Below, piece by piece: positions 46,620-55,194 of a DNA stretch of 64,000 nt (the first letter of the stretch is position 1; each line of letters starts with the position of its first letter). The stretch covers positions 3,100,001 through 3,164,000 of the forward strand of contig NZ_CP041696.1 of assembly GCF_007362955.1 (NCBI RefSeq), given 5' to 3'. The stretch is from Lysinibacillus fusiformis. GTDB lineage: Bacteria > Bacillota > Bacilli > Bacillales_A > Planococcaceae. The position numbers and the translations under genes were made by a program. The notes below the pieces were generated by a model. The model was given only the letters and a program-made list of their open reading frames with translations, was not told the origin of the DNA and did no database searches.

Positions 46620-47897
46620 ATGAATATTGCAATGATGCAAATGATGTCTTCTAAAGTAGCTACACCTAAAAATGCACCAACAAGTAGTACTGCCGTTAAC
46701 ACAAATGAAGTGACATCCAAAGATAGTTCATCTAAATTTGGATCAGTGTTCGGACAAGTTATTGCCTCTACCAATCAATCTCAGCAGACATCACAATCCA
46801 CTGGGACAAAAGGGGAGACGGGGCTAGAAGAGTTAGCGACTGTATTGAATGCGGAATCAATCGAGGAACTATTAAATCTATTGGATATTCCACACGATGA
46901 CGGCTTGTTGATGCTTCAAGTTGGAGAAGATGGCAAAGCAGTTGCTATCGATGAAATGTTAAATCTTGATGATTTAATGGCTGCGTTGAATATTGATGCA
47001 GAGCAATTGCAAAAATTGGTACAACAGCTGTTAGGCGAGGAACAGCAAGCAAGTGATTTATGGGAACTGCTTTCATTAGTAGATGCTCAAGCACCGTTGC
47101 TTCAAACTCAGATAGTATCTGTTTTACAAGGTGAAGAAGAAGTAACACCAAAAGAAGTAACGCAGTTATTACAGGTATTAAAGCTAGCTGAATTAGTTGG
47201 ACAAAAAACCGATTTAACGGCGTCACAAGAAAACTTGTTATCAAATAGCAAAAACTTTTTAACAACGATGCAAACGCAGGTTGAAACAATTCAAACTGCA
47301 CTGCAAGTAACAACAAAAACAACAACTACACTTCCGTTACAGGGCTTCCAACAAGTTATTCAACAGGTGCAGGTAACAAAACAAACGGATACAAGTGCTA
47401 ACGAAATGGTTACATCAAATACTGTACAAACAAAGGCAGACACATATCAAGTCACTTTGCCAGCAGCAAAACCAGCACAGTCTGAGGCATTACTTAAAGA
47501 GATGCAAGCGATTATCAACAAAGCCCAAATTTCGAATGCACAAGGTATTACTCGTTTAACATTGAAATTATATCCAGAAAATCTGGGAACAATTCGTATC
47601 GAGCTTGTACAAAATGATGGTGTCTTGACAGCACGCCTTCTTGCTTCTACTGCGCATGGACGTGAACTACTTGATAGCCAAGCACATCAATTAAAGCAAG
47701 CCTTTGTCCAGCAGAACATTCAAGTCGATAGGCTTGATATTGCTCAGTCATTGCAGGATGCTGATCGTCAACAACGTGATCAAAGTTTCTTTAATAACTT
47801 CTTTAAGCAACAGCAAGAAGAAGAGCAAGAGCAAAAAAACGACGATAACGATGATAGCAAATCCTTCAGTGATTATCTAGTAAATGAGGAGGTGTAA
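46620..47897 (+). CDS. fliK: flagellar hook-length control protein FliK
   Basis: Secreted ruler that stops hook growth and flips export specificity at FlhB. Low-complexity Gln/Thr-rich N-terminal and middle parts lead to the Flg_hook domain (about 290-370) with LTLKLYPENLGTIRIELVQNDG and an acidic Gln-rich tail. ATG 46620 is chosen because AAAGGGGGTG ends 6 bases upstream; GTG 46611 lies inside that site. 425 residues. Confidence 0.9.
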   Translation: MNIAMMQMMSSKVATPKNAPTSSTAVNTNEVTSKDSSSKFGSVFGQVIASTNQSQQTSQSTGTKGETGLEELATVLNAESIEELLNLLDIPHDDGLLMLQVGEDGKAVAIDEMLNLDDLMAALNIDAEQLQKLVQQLLGEEQQASDLWELLSLVDAQAPLLQTQIVSVLQGEEEVTPKEVTQLLQVLKLAELVGQKTDLTASQENLLSNSKNFLTTMQTQVETIQTALQVTTKTTTTLPLQGFQQVIQQVQVTKQTDTSANEMVTSNTVQTKADTYQVTLPAAKPAQSEALLKEMQAIINKAQISNAQGITRLTLKLYPENLGTIRIELVQNDGVLTARLLASTAHGRELLDSQAHQLKQAFVQQNIQVDRLDIAQSLQDADRQQRDQSFFNNFFKQQQEEEQEQKNDDNDDSKSFSDYLVNEEV

Positions 47898-47899
47898 GC

Positions 47900-48571
47900 A
47901 TGGCAGAAGAAACAAAAATTTCTAATGACCTTTACTACTCAAGCTATAAGCCACCTACAAGACAAACAGGAAATAGTGAGCTTGGTAAAGACGCATTTTT
48001 ACAATTATTAATTACCCAATTACAACATCAGGATCCAACGAATCCAATGGATGATCGTGATTTTATTGCTCAAATGGCGCAGTTCTCTTCTCTAGAGCAA
48101 ATGCAAAATATGACCAAGGCAATTCAATCCTTACTGCTTTCTCAACAACAAACACAGCTTATGAACTATACAACATTTGTTGGAAAAGAAGTGAAATGGC
48201 ATGAAATTACCGAAGAATTAGATGAAAATAAAAAGCCAATTGTAAAAGAAGGTACAGGCATTATACAATCCTTAAAGTTTGTTGATGGTGAAGCAGTGTT
48301 TGTTTTAGCGGATGGCAAGGAGATAAACCCTGGTAATATATCAGCGATTTTAAGTAATGCTGAAACAAGCACAGATGGCAGCAACTCATCGACCGAATCA
48401 CCACTTGTACAAGCAAGTCAGCTGATTGGTAAAAATGTAACTTATAATGATGGCGAACAAGAGCTACAAGGACGGATTGTCTCTGTGACAAGTAAAGATG
48501 GTGTTATTTACTACGTGTTAGACAATGACAAAAAACTAACAGGAAAAGAATTTTCAGTAATTAGCGAATAG
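47900..48571 (+). CDS. flgD: hook capping protein FlgD
   Basis: Scaffold cap for hook polymerisation. LGKDAFLQLLITQLQHQDPTNPMDDRDFIAQMAQFSSLEQM is the conserved N-terminal region (about residues 27-67). The C-terminal half is beta-rich (GKNVTYNDGEQELQGRIVSV). GAGGAGGTG lies at the end of fliK. 223 residues, longer than the B. subtilis protein. Called ylxG in old B. subtilis maps. Confidence 0.93.
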   Translation: MAEETKISNDLYYSSYKPPTRQTGNSELGKDAFLQLLITQLQHQDPTNPMDDRDFIAQMAQFSSLEQMQNMTKAIQSLLLSQQQTQLMNYTTFVGKEVKWHEITEELDENKKPIVKEGTGIIQSLKFVDGEAVFVLADGKEINPGNISAILSNAETSTDGSNSSTESPLVQASQLIGKNVTYNDGEQELQGRIVSVTSKDGVIYYVLDNDKKLTGKEFSVISE

Positions 48572-48585
48572 AGGTGGAGATTAGG

Positions 48586-48957
48586 ATGGATAAGTTTTCA
48601 ATTCATCGTGTACCATTGCATCCAACTATTCGCCAAACGCAACATACGCCTATTAGGTCACAGCAATCATTTAGTGCTCATTTACAGGAGGCTACCGAGC
48701 AACAGGAGCTAAAGGTAAGCAAGCATGCGCATGAACGCATAATCGAGCGTAATATTGCGATTACTGAGCAAGAATGGCAAGTTGTTTCTGACAAAGTATT
48801 TGAGGCGCACTCAAAAGGTGTCAAACAACCATTAGTCTTGATGGATCAAGCAGCTCTAATTGTCAGCGCAAAAAATGCAACTGTCATTACAGCAATGGAT
48901 CGCACGGAAGCAAAACAACAACTGTTTACAAATATTGATGGCACGATTGTGCTTTAA
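48586..48957 (+). CDS. TIGR02530-family flagellar operon protein
   Basis: 123 residues in the place where many Bacilli carry a small protein of the TIGR02530 family between flgD and flgE. Recognisable blocks are LKVSKHAHERIIERNI, KGVKQPLVLMDQAALIVSAKN and TVITAMDRTE...FTNIDGTIVL. No membrane or signal segment. ATG 48586 stands 7 bases after GAGGTGGAG; the frame also reaches GTG 48574 within that site. Function is unknown; context points to hook assembly. Confidence 0.85.
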   Translation: MDKFSIHRVPLHPTIRQTQHTPIRSQQSFSAHLQEATEQQELKVSKHAHERIIERNIAITEQEWQVVSDKVFEAHSKGVKQPLVLMDQAALIVSAKNATVITAMDRTEAKQQLFTNIDGTIVL

Positions 48958-49077
48958 GGCTGGACCTTCTGATGTAAGGAAGCCTTATGTGTAGCTGATT
49001 GATTGAAGCACACAATTTTGAAAAATAGCTCGACATAAGCTAAGGCTAATTTGAAAAAAGAAGGGAGAACGACAATT

Positions 49078-50043
49078 ATGTTACGTTCTATGTATTCAGG
49101 TATTTCAGGTTTAAAAAACTTCCAAACGAAGCTTGATGTTATTGGTAATAACATCGCAAATGTTAATACACATGGCTTCAAAAAGGGGCGTGTGATTTTT
49201 AAAGACCTTATGTCTCAAACACAAGCAGGCGCTTCAGGGCCTACTGGTACACGTGGGGGGACAAATGCTATGCAAGTAGGCTTAGGAACGACTATGGCTG
49301 CAATTGATACAGTGCATGGGACTGGTTCTCGTCAGAATACTGGACGTGTTCTTGATCTTGCAATACAAGGTGAAGGTTTCTTCATGGTAGCTGATGCAAA
49401 TGCGGCTCCTGTGGACGGTATCATTGACGAGGAAGGTTTCTCTAATACTGTTTATACGCGTGCAGGGAATTTTTACATGGATGAGAATGGCTACATTGTA
49501 AATACAGAAGGTAAATATCTTGTAGGCCATGCCATTGATCCTGGTGACCTTATTACAGAAGTTAACCCAGATGGTGTAAGTACAGCTGATGAAGATAAAG
49601 AGGCGAATGGCTTAGCTGATAATACTGAGAATTTATACGTAGATGGAGCTATTGAATTAGATGGTGTACGTCCAATCAAAATTCCAACAACAGCACAATC
49701 TATGGACATTGGACAAGATGGAACAATTAGTTATGTGGATGTTAATGGAAAACTCCAGTATGCGGGACAAATTATAATGGCAAAATTCCCGAATGCCGAA
49801 GGACTTCAAAAGGTAGGCAGTAACTATTTCCAAACAACAGCTAACTCTGGTGATCCTGTTGTACAAATTGCAACTCAGGCCGGAATCGGTTCCATCAATC
49901 CAGGTGCTTTAGAAATGTCTAACGTCGACCTTTCTGAGGAATTTACAGAGATGATTGTTGCACAACGTGGTTTCCAAGCAAATACGCGTATTATCACAAC
50001 ATCAGATGAAATTCTTCAAGAACTTGTGAACTTAAAACGATAG
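49078..50043 (+). CDS. flgE: flagellar hook protein FlgE
   Basis: Main hook subunit. MYSGISGLKNFQTKLDVIGN and NIANVNTHGFKKGR at the N-terminus and EFTEMIVAQRGFQANTRIITTSDEIL at the C-terminus are the paired rod/hook helices; the middle holds the exposed D1-type domain. 321 residues, longer than B. subtilis FlgE (264). ATG 49078 has GAAGGGAG upstream; TTG 49051 lies before that site. The 120-base gap upstream has only an AAGGC/GCCTT bulged hairpin, without T tract. Confidence 0.93.
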   Translation: MLRSMYSGISGLKNFQTKLDVIGNNIANVNTHGFKKGRVIFKDLMSQTQAGASGPTGTRGGTNAMQVGLGTTMAAIDTVHGTGSRQNTGRVLDLAIQGEGFFMVADANAAPVDGIIDEEGFSNTVYTRAGNFYMDENGYIVNTEGKYLVGHAIDPGDLITEVNPDGVSTADEDKEANGLADNTENLYVDGAIELDGVRPIKIPTTAQSMDIGQDGTISYVDVNGKLQYAGQIIMAKFPNAEGLQKVGSNYFQTTANSGDPVVQIATQAGIGSINPGALEMSNVDLSEEFTEMIVAQRGFQANTRIITTSDEILQELVNLKR

Positions 50044-50076
50044 TTTTGAGTAATTGATTAAGTTTAAATCTGAATG

Positions 50077-50109
50077 TCACCTTAGAGATCGTGTTAATCT
50101 CTAAAGTGA
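50077..50109 (+). other. stem-loop after flgE
   Basis: TCACCTTAGAGAT (50077-50089) pairs with ATCTCTAAAGTGA (50097-50109), one mismatch, 7-base loop, no T tract on either strand. Probably an mRNA 3'-end stabiliser or processing site for the abundant hook message rather than a terminator. Confidence 0.5.
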
Positions 50110-50125
50110 AATCTAGAAAAATACT

Positions 50126-50153
50126 TTTACATTCCTATACTGATGTGTATGAT
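50126..50153 (+). promoter_or_regulatory. possible internal promoter before swrD-fliL
   Basis: TTTACA (50126-50131), 16-bp spacer, TATGAT (50148-50153) in the 239-base gap after flgE, the largest gap inside the operon. Confidence 0.4.
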
Positions 50154-50237
50154 TGTGCTAAAGTATTGCTTCAGCCACAGGACGTGCTTGTCAGGTGTAA
50201 ACGGCGTTCTACGCTATAGAAACATAAATTCAATATG

Positions 50238-50275
50238 AGGGAGGGTCGGGCCGGCTCTCGTGCTAGATCCGGCCC
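50238..50275 (+). promoter_or_regulatory. GC hairpin between ribosome site and swrD start
   Basis: AGGGAGGG (50238-50245) is followed by a GC-rich stem GGGCCGG (50248-50254)/CCGGCCC (50269-50275), then 7 bases and the swrD ATG. Linear spacing is about 37 bases; with the stem folded the ribosome site is about 9 bases from ATG. No other ribosome site is near. Confidence 0.5.
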
Positions 50276-50282
50276 TATTTCA

Positions 50283-50504
50283 ATGATTGAACTATCACGT
50301 CTAAATGGCAAAGCATTTACATTGAATGCTTTATACATAGAAACAGTCGAATCTTTTCCAGATACGACCATTACTTTGACGACTGGAACAAAAGTCATTG
50401 TTTTACAGAGTGAAGATGAGGTGCGACAAAAGGTAACTGCCTTTTATAAAAATATACAAATACTATCAAACCCGCATCTACGAGGTGAAAAAGATGAAGA
50501 ATAA
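50283..50504 (+). CDS. swrD: SwrD/FlbD family flagellar protein
   Basis: 73-residue protein of the FlbD/YlzI family; in B. subtilis SwrD raises flagellar motor power for swarming. LSRLNGKAFTLNALYIETVE and PDTTITLTTGTKVIVLQS are the family core. The ATG at 50283 fits the family N-terminus (MIELSRLNG), although an upstream ATG (50235) would add 16 Arg/Gly-rich residues encoded by the hairpin. The last 11 bases overlap fliL. Confidence 0.88.
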   Translation: MIELSRLNGKAFTLNALYIETVESFPDTTITLTTGTKVIVLQSEDEVRQKVTAFYKNIQILSNPHLRGEKDEE

Positions 50505-50922
50505 TAAAATGTTAACGATGCTCATCATTGTATTAGTGGCCATTATACTTATTGGGGTTATCGCGTTTGTATTATTTACCCAATTCAATAAGCCAGCAGC
50601 ATCACTTGAGCCAACGATTGATGAAGTTGTAGAAACACTTGTGGATGTGCCAGAAATTACAACTAATCTTGCCGATAAACGAGTTGTACGCATGACGCTA
50701 AAAATTCAAACAACAAGTAAGGATGCTGCTGCTGAATTAACAAAACGTCTGTACCAAACGAATAACATCGCTATTGAGGAACTTTCTGAAATGACGCTCG
50801 AAAGTTTGGAAGGTAAACAAGGTAAGCAAATGTTCCAAAAGGCTCTAAAAACACGATTAAACGAACTGATGCAAGAGGGAGAAATTCAGCAAGTGTATAT
50901 TACCTCCTTCATCACAACTTAA
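50494..50922 (+). CDS. fliL: flagellar basal body-associated protein FliL
   Basis: Single-pass membrane protein around the stator that supports torque. N-terminal cytoplasmic Lys/Asn segment, membrane helix (about 8-30), then an extracytoplasmic stomatin-like domain ending LMQEGEIQQVYITSFITT. ATG 50494 follows GAGGTG by 6 bases; GTG 50485 is inside it. 142 residues (B. subtilis 140). Confidence 0.93.
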   Translation: MKNNKMLTMLIIVLVAIILIGVIAFVLFTQFNKPAASLEPTIDEVVETLVDVPEITTNLADKRVVRMTLKIQTTSKDAAAELTKRLYQTNNIAIEELSEMTLESLEGKQGKQMFQKALKTRLNELMQEGEIQQVYITSFITT

Positions 50923-50955
50923 AAAACAGAAACTGCTTGAAATGGAGGTGGGCAA

Positions 50956-51951
50956 ATGGCAGGAGATGTGTTATCCCAATCTGAGATAGATGCGCTTCTT
51001 TCCGCAATATCAACCGGTGAAATGTCAGCGGATGATATTAAAAAAGAAGACGAGGGGCGAAAGGTTAAAGTATATGACTTTAAACGAGCGCTACGTTTCT
51101 CAAAAGATCAAATCCGAAGTTTGACCCGAATACATGAAAACTTTGCACGACTATTGACTACTTTCTTTTCTGCACAGCTAAGAAGCTATGTACAAATTAC
51201 AGTAGCATCGGTAGACCAAATACCATTTGAAGAGTTTGTACGTTCGATTCCGAATATGACACTCATTAATGTGTTTGAAGTACCACCACTTGATGGTAAT
51301 ATATTGATGGAAATAAATCCGAATATTGCCTACTCAATGTTAGATCGTCTAATGGGCGGTAGTGGGGCGAGTCATAGTAATGTTGACAACCTAACTGAAA
51401 TCGAAACAAAAATTATGACAAACCTTTTTGAACGTTCATTCGATAATTTACGTGAGGCATGGGAAAATGTCGCTGAAATCGATCCGATTTTAGTTGAACT
51501 TGAAGTAAATCCTCAATTTTTACAAATGATTTCACCCAATGAAACGGTCGTCGTTATTTCATTAAATACGATTATCGGTGAGACAAGCGGTATGATTAAT
51601 ATTTGTATTCCGCATGTTGTTTTGGAACCAATTGTACCAAATCTTTCGGTCCGCTACTGGATGCAGACAAATACAAAAGAGATGTCTCCAGAGCAAACGA
51701 AAATGCTTGAAACACGTGTGAAACAAGCACAATTACCACTTTCTGTTGAGTTAGGTATTACGGACATTACCATTGAAGATTTCCTTATGATGCAAATTGG
51801 TGATGTGATTCAATTAGAGCAAAAAATTGAAGACCCACTATTGCTTAAAATAGGAACATTACCTAAATTCACAGTACAACCCGGAAAACAAGGTAAAAAA
51901 TTAGCAATCCAGATTATCGACCCTTTGAAAGGAGGAGACGAAGATGAGTGA
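50956..51951 (+). CDS. fliM: flagellar motor switch protein FliM
   Basis: C-ring protein that binds phosphorylated CheY and changes rotation. The N-terminal CheY-P-binding peptide is GDVLSQSEIDALLSAI. The CheC-like middle domain (about 40-230) and a C-terminal SpoA/FliN-like domain (about 250-325) follow. 331 residues (B. subtilis 332). GGAGGTGGG precedes the ATG; its end overlaps fliY by 8 bases. Confidence 0.96.
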   Translation: MAGDVLSQSEIDALLSAISTGEMSADDIKKEDEGRKVKVYDFKRALRFSKDQIRSLTRIHENFARLLTTFFSAQLRSYVQITVASVDQIPFEEFVRSIPNMTLINVFEVPPLDGNILMEINPNIAYSMLDRLMGGSGASHSNVDNLTEIETKIMTNLFERSFDNLREAWENVAEIDPILVELEVNPQFLQMISPNETVVVISLNTIIGETSGMINICIPHVVLEPIVPNLSVRYWMQTNTKEMSPEQTKMLETRVKQAQLPLSVELGITDITIEDFLMMQIGDVIQLEQKIEDPLLLKIGTLPKFTVQPGKQGKKLAIQIIDPLKGGDEDE

Positions 51952-53179
51952 TGAAATGCTCTCCCAAGAAGAAATTGAAGCGTTATTAAGGGGCGAGACG
52001 TTGGAAGATAAAAACAGCGACTCCGAAGCTTCTGCAAATGATGAAATGAATGAAATACGAGTAGAGGATTACCTTGATTCGTTTGCTCAAGATGCACTAG
52101 GTGAAGTAGGAAATATATCTTTTGGTAGCTCTGCTACAGCACTTTCAGCGTTATTAGGTCAAAAAGTAGATATTACTACTCCAAGTATTTCAATGATTAA
52201 TCGCAATAAATTAGAAGAGGAGTTTCCTCATCCTTATGTAGCTGTACAAGTTGAATACACGATTGGTTTAACTGGTATGAATTTACTTGTCATTAAACAG
52301 TCAGATGCAGCTATTATTGCAGATTTAATGTTAGGTGGGGATGGATTAAATCCAAAACCTGACTTAGGCGAAATTCAGCTAAGTGCTGTACAAGAAGCAA
52401 TGAACCAAATGATGGGTTCTGCTGCAACTTCAATGTCAACAGTATTTAACAAAAAGGTAGATATTTCACCACCAACTATAGATTTAATGAATATTTCTCA
52501 AAATGAAGGCAGAGATAATATCCCGGAAGATGACTTACTTGTGAAAGTATCATTCAGACTCCGAATAGGTAATCTAATTGATTCGAATTTAATGCAATTA
52601 CTACCACTGAGATTTAGTCAAAACATTGTAAAGTCTTTATTAGGAGAAACAGGGATGAGTGAAGAGCCTGTGGCCGCAACGATTGCACCTGAAGCGCCAC
52701 CTATCGCGCCACCACCTGTACAACAAGCGCCGCCACCGCAACAGCCGGTATATCAACAACCTGAAGCGCCTGTACAACAACCAATGTATCAACAACCAGT
52801 GCAACAACCAATATATCAAGAACAACAGATGCCTACATCACCAAGACCTGTACAACCTGTCAATGTTCAACAAGCACAGTTTGCTAGCTTTGATCCAAAT
52901 GTAATCTCGCAATCTGAAGCTAGAAATTTAAATATGCTACTTGATATTCCATTGCAAGTTACTGTAGAGTTAGGACGTACGAAACGTTCTGTTAAAGAGA
53001 TTTTAGAACTAGCTAGTGGATCGATTATTGAACTAGATAAATTAGCTGGAGAACCAGTCGATATTCTAGTAAATAGCCGTTTAATCGCTAAAGGCGAAGT
53101 TGTAGTTATTGATGAAAACTTCGGTGTCCGCATTACAGATGTTTTAAGTCAAGCAGAGCGTTTAAATAATTTAAGATAG
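51944..53179 (+). CDS. fliY: flagellar motor switch phosphatase FliY
   Basis: C-ring protein that also dephosphorylates CheY. It starts with a CheY-P-binding-like peptide (SDEMLSQEEIEALL). Both CheC-type ExxN active sites are intact: Glu54/Asn57 and Glu151/Asn154. A Pro/Gln/Tyr-rich linker (about 241-322) with repeated QQP and YQQP units leads to a FliN-type domain (327-405; LDIPLQVTVELGRTKRSVKEI). 411 residues against 378 in B. subtilis; much of the excess may be linker. cheY follows at 21 bases. Confidence 0.95.
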   Translation: MSDEMLSQEEIEALLRGETLEDKNSDSEASANDEMNEIRVEDYLDSFAQDALGEVGNISFGSSATALSALLGQKVDITTPSISMINRNKLEEEFPHPYVAVQVEYTIGLTGMNLLVIKQSDAAIIADLMLGGDGLNPKPDLGEIQLSAVQEAMNQMMGSAATSMSTVFNKKVDISPPTIDLMNISQNEGRDNIPEDDLLVKVSFRLRIGNLIDSNLMQLLPLRFSQNIVKSLLGETGMSEEPVAATIAPEAPPIAPPPVQQAPPPQQPVYQQPEAPVQQPMYQQPVQQPIYQEQQMPTSPRPVQPVNVQQAQFASFDPNVISQSEARNLNMLLDIPLQVTVELGRTKRSVKEILELASGSIIELDKLAGEPVDILVNSRLIAKGEVVVIDENFGVRITDVLSQAERLNNLR

Positions 53180-53200
53180 TTTTAATTGGAGGAGTTAACC

Positions 53201-53563
53201 ATGTCTAAAAGAATTTTGATTGTAGACGATGCTGCATTCATGCGCATGATGATCAAGGATATTTTATCGAAAAATGGATTCGAAGTTGTAGGGGAAGCTG
53301 CTGATGGTTTACAGGCTGTTGAAAAATACAACGAGTTAAAACCAGATTTAGTAACAATGGATATTACGATGCCTGAAATGGATGGTATCGCAGCTCTTAA
53401 AGCAATTAAGGGAACAGATCCAGGGGCTACTGTAATCATGTGTTCAGCAATGGGACAACAAGCAATGGTAATCGATGCAATTCAAGCGGGTGCGAAGGAC
53501 TTTATCGTTAAACCTTTCCAAGCAGATCGTGTAATTGAAGCGATTCAAAAAGCACTAGGATGA
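53201..53563 (+). CDS. cheY: chemotaxis response regulator CheY
   Basis: Single receiver domain; when phosphorylated by CheA it binds FliM. Acidic pocket Asp9/Asp10, phospho-acceptor Asp54 (VTMDITMPEMDG) and Lys105 (FIVKPF) are in place. 120 residues. ATG 53201 has GGAGGAG upstream; the frame reaches 53186 but that part is the ribosome site. Confidence 0.96.
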   Translation: MSKRILIVDDAAFMRMMIKDILSKNGFEVVGEAADGLQAVEKYNELKPDLVTMDITMPEMDGIAALKAIKGTDPGATVIMCSAMGQQAMVIDAIQAGAKDFIVKPFQADRVIEAIQKALG

Positions 53564-53567
53564 CTGC

Positions 53568-54245
53568 ATGCAAATGTTAAAATCATTTCGAATAACGATG
53601 ATTTTTGCATTTCTTGTACCCTTCCTGTTTTTGTACCCAACATCAGCTTCAGTTTATGCAAACACCGATACGAATAGTATTGAGTACTGTATGAAGAATC
53701 CAGAAGCATGTAATGATGACTCAGACCCAGCTGCTAAAGAAGATTCAGTTGTCTCAGCAGCTGGAGACGTGTCTACATGGGAATACATAAAAATGGTTTT
53801 GGCGCTTATTTTTGTTGTAGCTTTATTTTATGGATTGATGAAGTTCTTAAATAAAAGAAATTTAACCTTTCAACGGAATCAAATGGTACAAAATTTAGGC
53901 GGTTTATCATTAGGTGCACAAAAATCTGTGCAACTTCTACAAGTTGGAAAATCACTATATTTAGTTGGTGTCGGTGAAGATGTACAACTGTTACGTGAAA
54001 TTAAAGACCCTCAGGAAGTTGAAGCACTACTAGCACTCTATAACGAACGACAAGAATATGCAGCAACATCACCTTATATAGCTGAATTGTTTTCTAAGTT
54101 TAAGAAAAAAAATACTCAAAGTTCAACAACACAGCATAATCAGGACTCGTTTGGTGATCTATTTGAAAAAAAGATATCTGAAATTAAACAGGAGCGTAGT
54201 GAAGAACTAGAGAAATGGAAACAAAAGGAGAATGATGATAAATGA
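53568..54245 (+). CDS. fliZ: flagellar biosynthesis protein FliZ (FliO type)
   Basis: Membrane factor helping assemble the export gate (FliP stability). A signal-peptide-like N-terminus (about 1-32, TSASVYANT cut region), a membrane helix (about 67-90; YIKMVLALIFVVALFYGLMKF), a FliO beta domain (GGLSLGAQKSVQLLQVGKSLYLVGVG) and a charged tail. 225 residues (B. subtilis 219). Starts 4 bases after cheY; its end overlaps fliP. Confidence 0.92.
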   Translation: MQMLKSFRITMIFAFLVPFLFLYPTSASVYANTDTNSIEYCMKNPEACNDDSDPAAKEDSVVSAAGDVSTWEYIKMVLALIFVVALFYGLMKFLNKRNLTFQRNQMVQNLGGLSLGAQKSVQLLQVGKSLYLVGVGEDVQLLREIKDPQEVEALLALYNERQEYAATSPYIAELFSKFKKKNTQSSTTQHNQDSFGDLFEKKISEIKQERSEELEKWKQKENDDK

Positions 54246-54907
54246 ATGATGTAATCGACATCCTTTCTGGTAGTGATCCGACCAATGTTTCCACCTCTGT
54301 TAAACTACTATTATTATTAACGGTATTATCACTTGCACCGAGTATTTTAATTTTGATGACGTCGTTTGCAAGAATCGTGATTGTGTTGTCGTTTGTACGT
54401 ACAGCACTAGCGACCCAGCAAATGCCTCCTAATCAGGTCATTGTCGGTCTAGCTTTGTTTTTAACATTCTTCATCATGGCTCCAACGTTTCAAGAGGTTA
54501 ATAAGGATGCATTACAGCCATTATTTGCCGAAGAAATAGGGCTAGAGGAAGCTTATGATCGTGCAAGTGTGCCTTTTAAGGAATTTATGAGTAAGCATAC
54601 AAGGCAAAAAGATTTAGATTTATTTTTAAAGTATAATCAAGCCGAAAAACCAGCATCTGTGGAAGAAATTCCATTAACAATGCTCGTACCTGCCTTCGCC
54701 CTGAGCGAAATAAAAACAGCATTTCAAATTGGTTTTATGATTTTCATTCCATTCCTGGTAATCGATATGATTGTTGCAAGTACGTTAATGTCGATGGGGA
54801 TGATGATGTTACCACCGGTTATGATTTCATTGCCATTTAAGATTTTATTATTTGTACTTGTCGATGGCTGGTACCTCGTAATGAAATCCTTACTACAAAG
54901 TTTTTAG
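54242..54907 (+). CDS. fliP: flagellar export gate protein FliP
   Basis: Core of the FliPQR export gate. Four hydrophobic segments, with ILMTSFARIVIVLSFVRTAL and TMLVPAFALSEIKTAFQIGF as signature blocks, and a DMIVASTLMSMGMMMLPPVMISLP end. 221 residues as in B. subtilis. ATGA overlap with fliZ gives coupled translation. Confidence 0.96.
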   Translation: MNDVIDILSGSDPTNVSTSVKLLLLLTVLSLAPSILILMTSFARIVIVLSFVRTALATQQMPPNQVIVGLALFLTFFIMAPTFQEVNKDALQPLFAEEIGLEEAYDRASVPFKEFMSKHTRQKDLDLFLKYNQAEKPASVEEIPLTMLVPAFALSEIKTAFQIGFMIFIPFLVIDMIVASTLMSMGMMMLPPVMISLPFKILLFVLVDGWYLVMKSLLQSF

Positions 54908-54920
54908 GGGATGATACAGT

Positions 54921-55190
54921 ATGACAGGTGAAATGGTCATTTCAATTGCAGAACGTGCCATTATGATTATCCTTCTAACAAGCGGACCGCTATTATTAGT
55001 TGCTTTAATCTCTGGTTTAGCGGTAAGTATTTTTCAAGCAACAACTTCGATTCAAGAGCAAACATTAGCATTCGTTCCAAAAATCGTCGCAGTATTAGTG
55101 GCTATTGTATTCTTTGGGCCATGGATGTTATCACAAGTTACGAGCTATGCGAGAGACATTTTTGAGAATTTAACGCGTTATATAGGGTGA
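54921..55190 (+). CDS. fliQ: flagellar export gate protein FliQ
   Basis: 89-residue two-helix membrane protein, four copies in the export gate. LLVALISGLAVSIFQATTSI and EQTLAFVPKIVAVL are the family hallmark. Located between fliP and fliR with 13- and 4-base gaps. Confidence 0.96.
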   Translation: MTGEMVISIAERAIMIILLTSGPLLLVALISGLAVSIFQATTSIQEQTLAFVPKIVAVLVAIVFFGPWMLSQVTSYARDIFENLTRYIG

Positions 55191-55194
55191 GTAC

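Noticed and set aside
48958-49050. Terminator between the TIGR02530 gene and flgE
   Set aside because: The AAGGC/GCCTT stem has a large bulge and no T tract, and transcription must pass to flgE.
50160-50234. Possible riboswitch (c-di-GMP type) before swrD
   Set aside because: The conserved core sequences of GEMM-type riboswitches are not present; only the swrD hairpin is supported.
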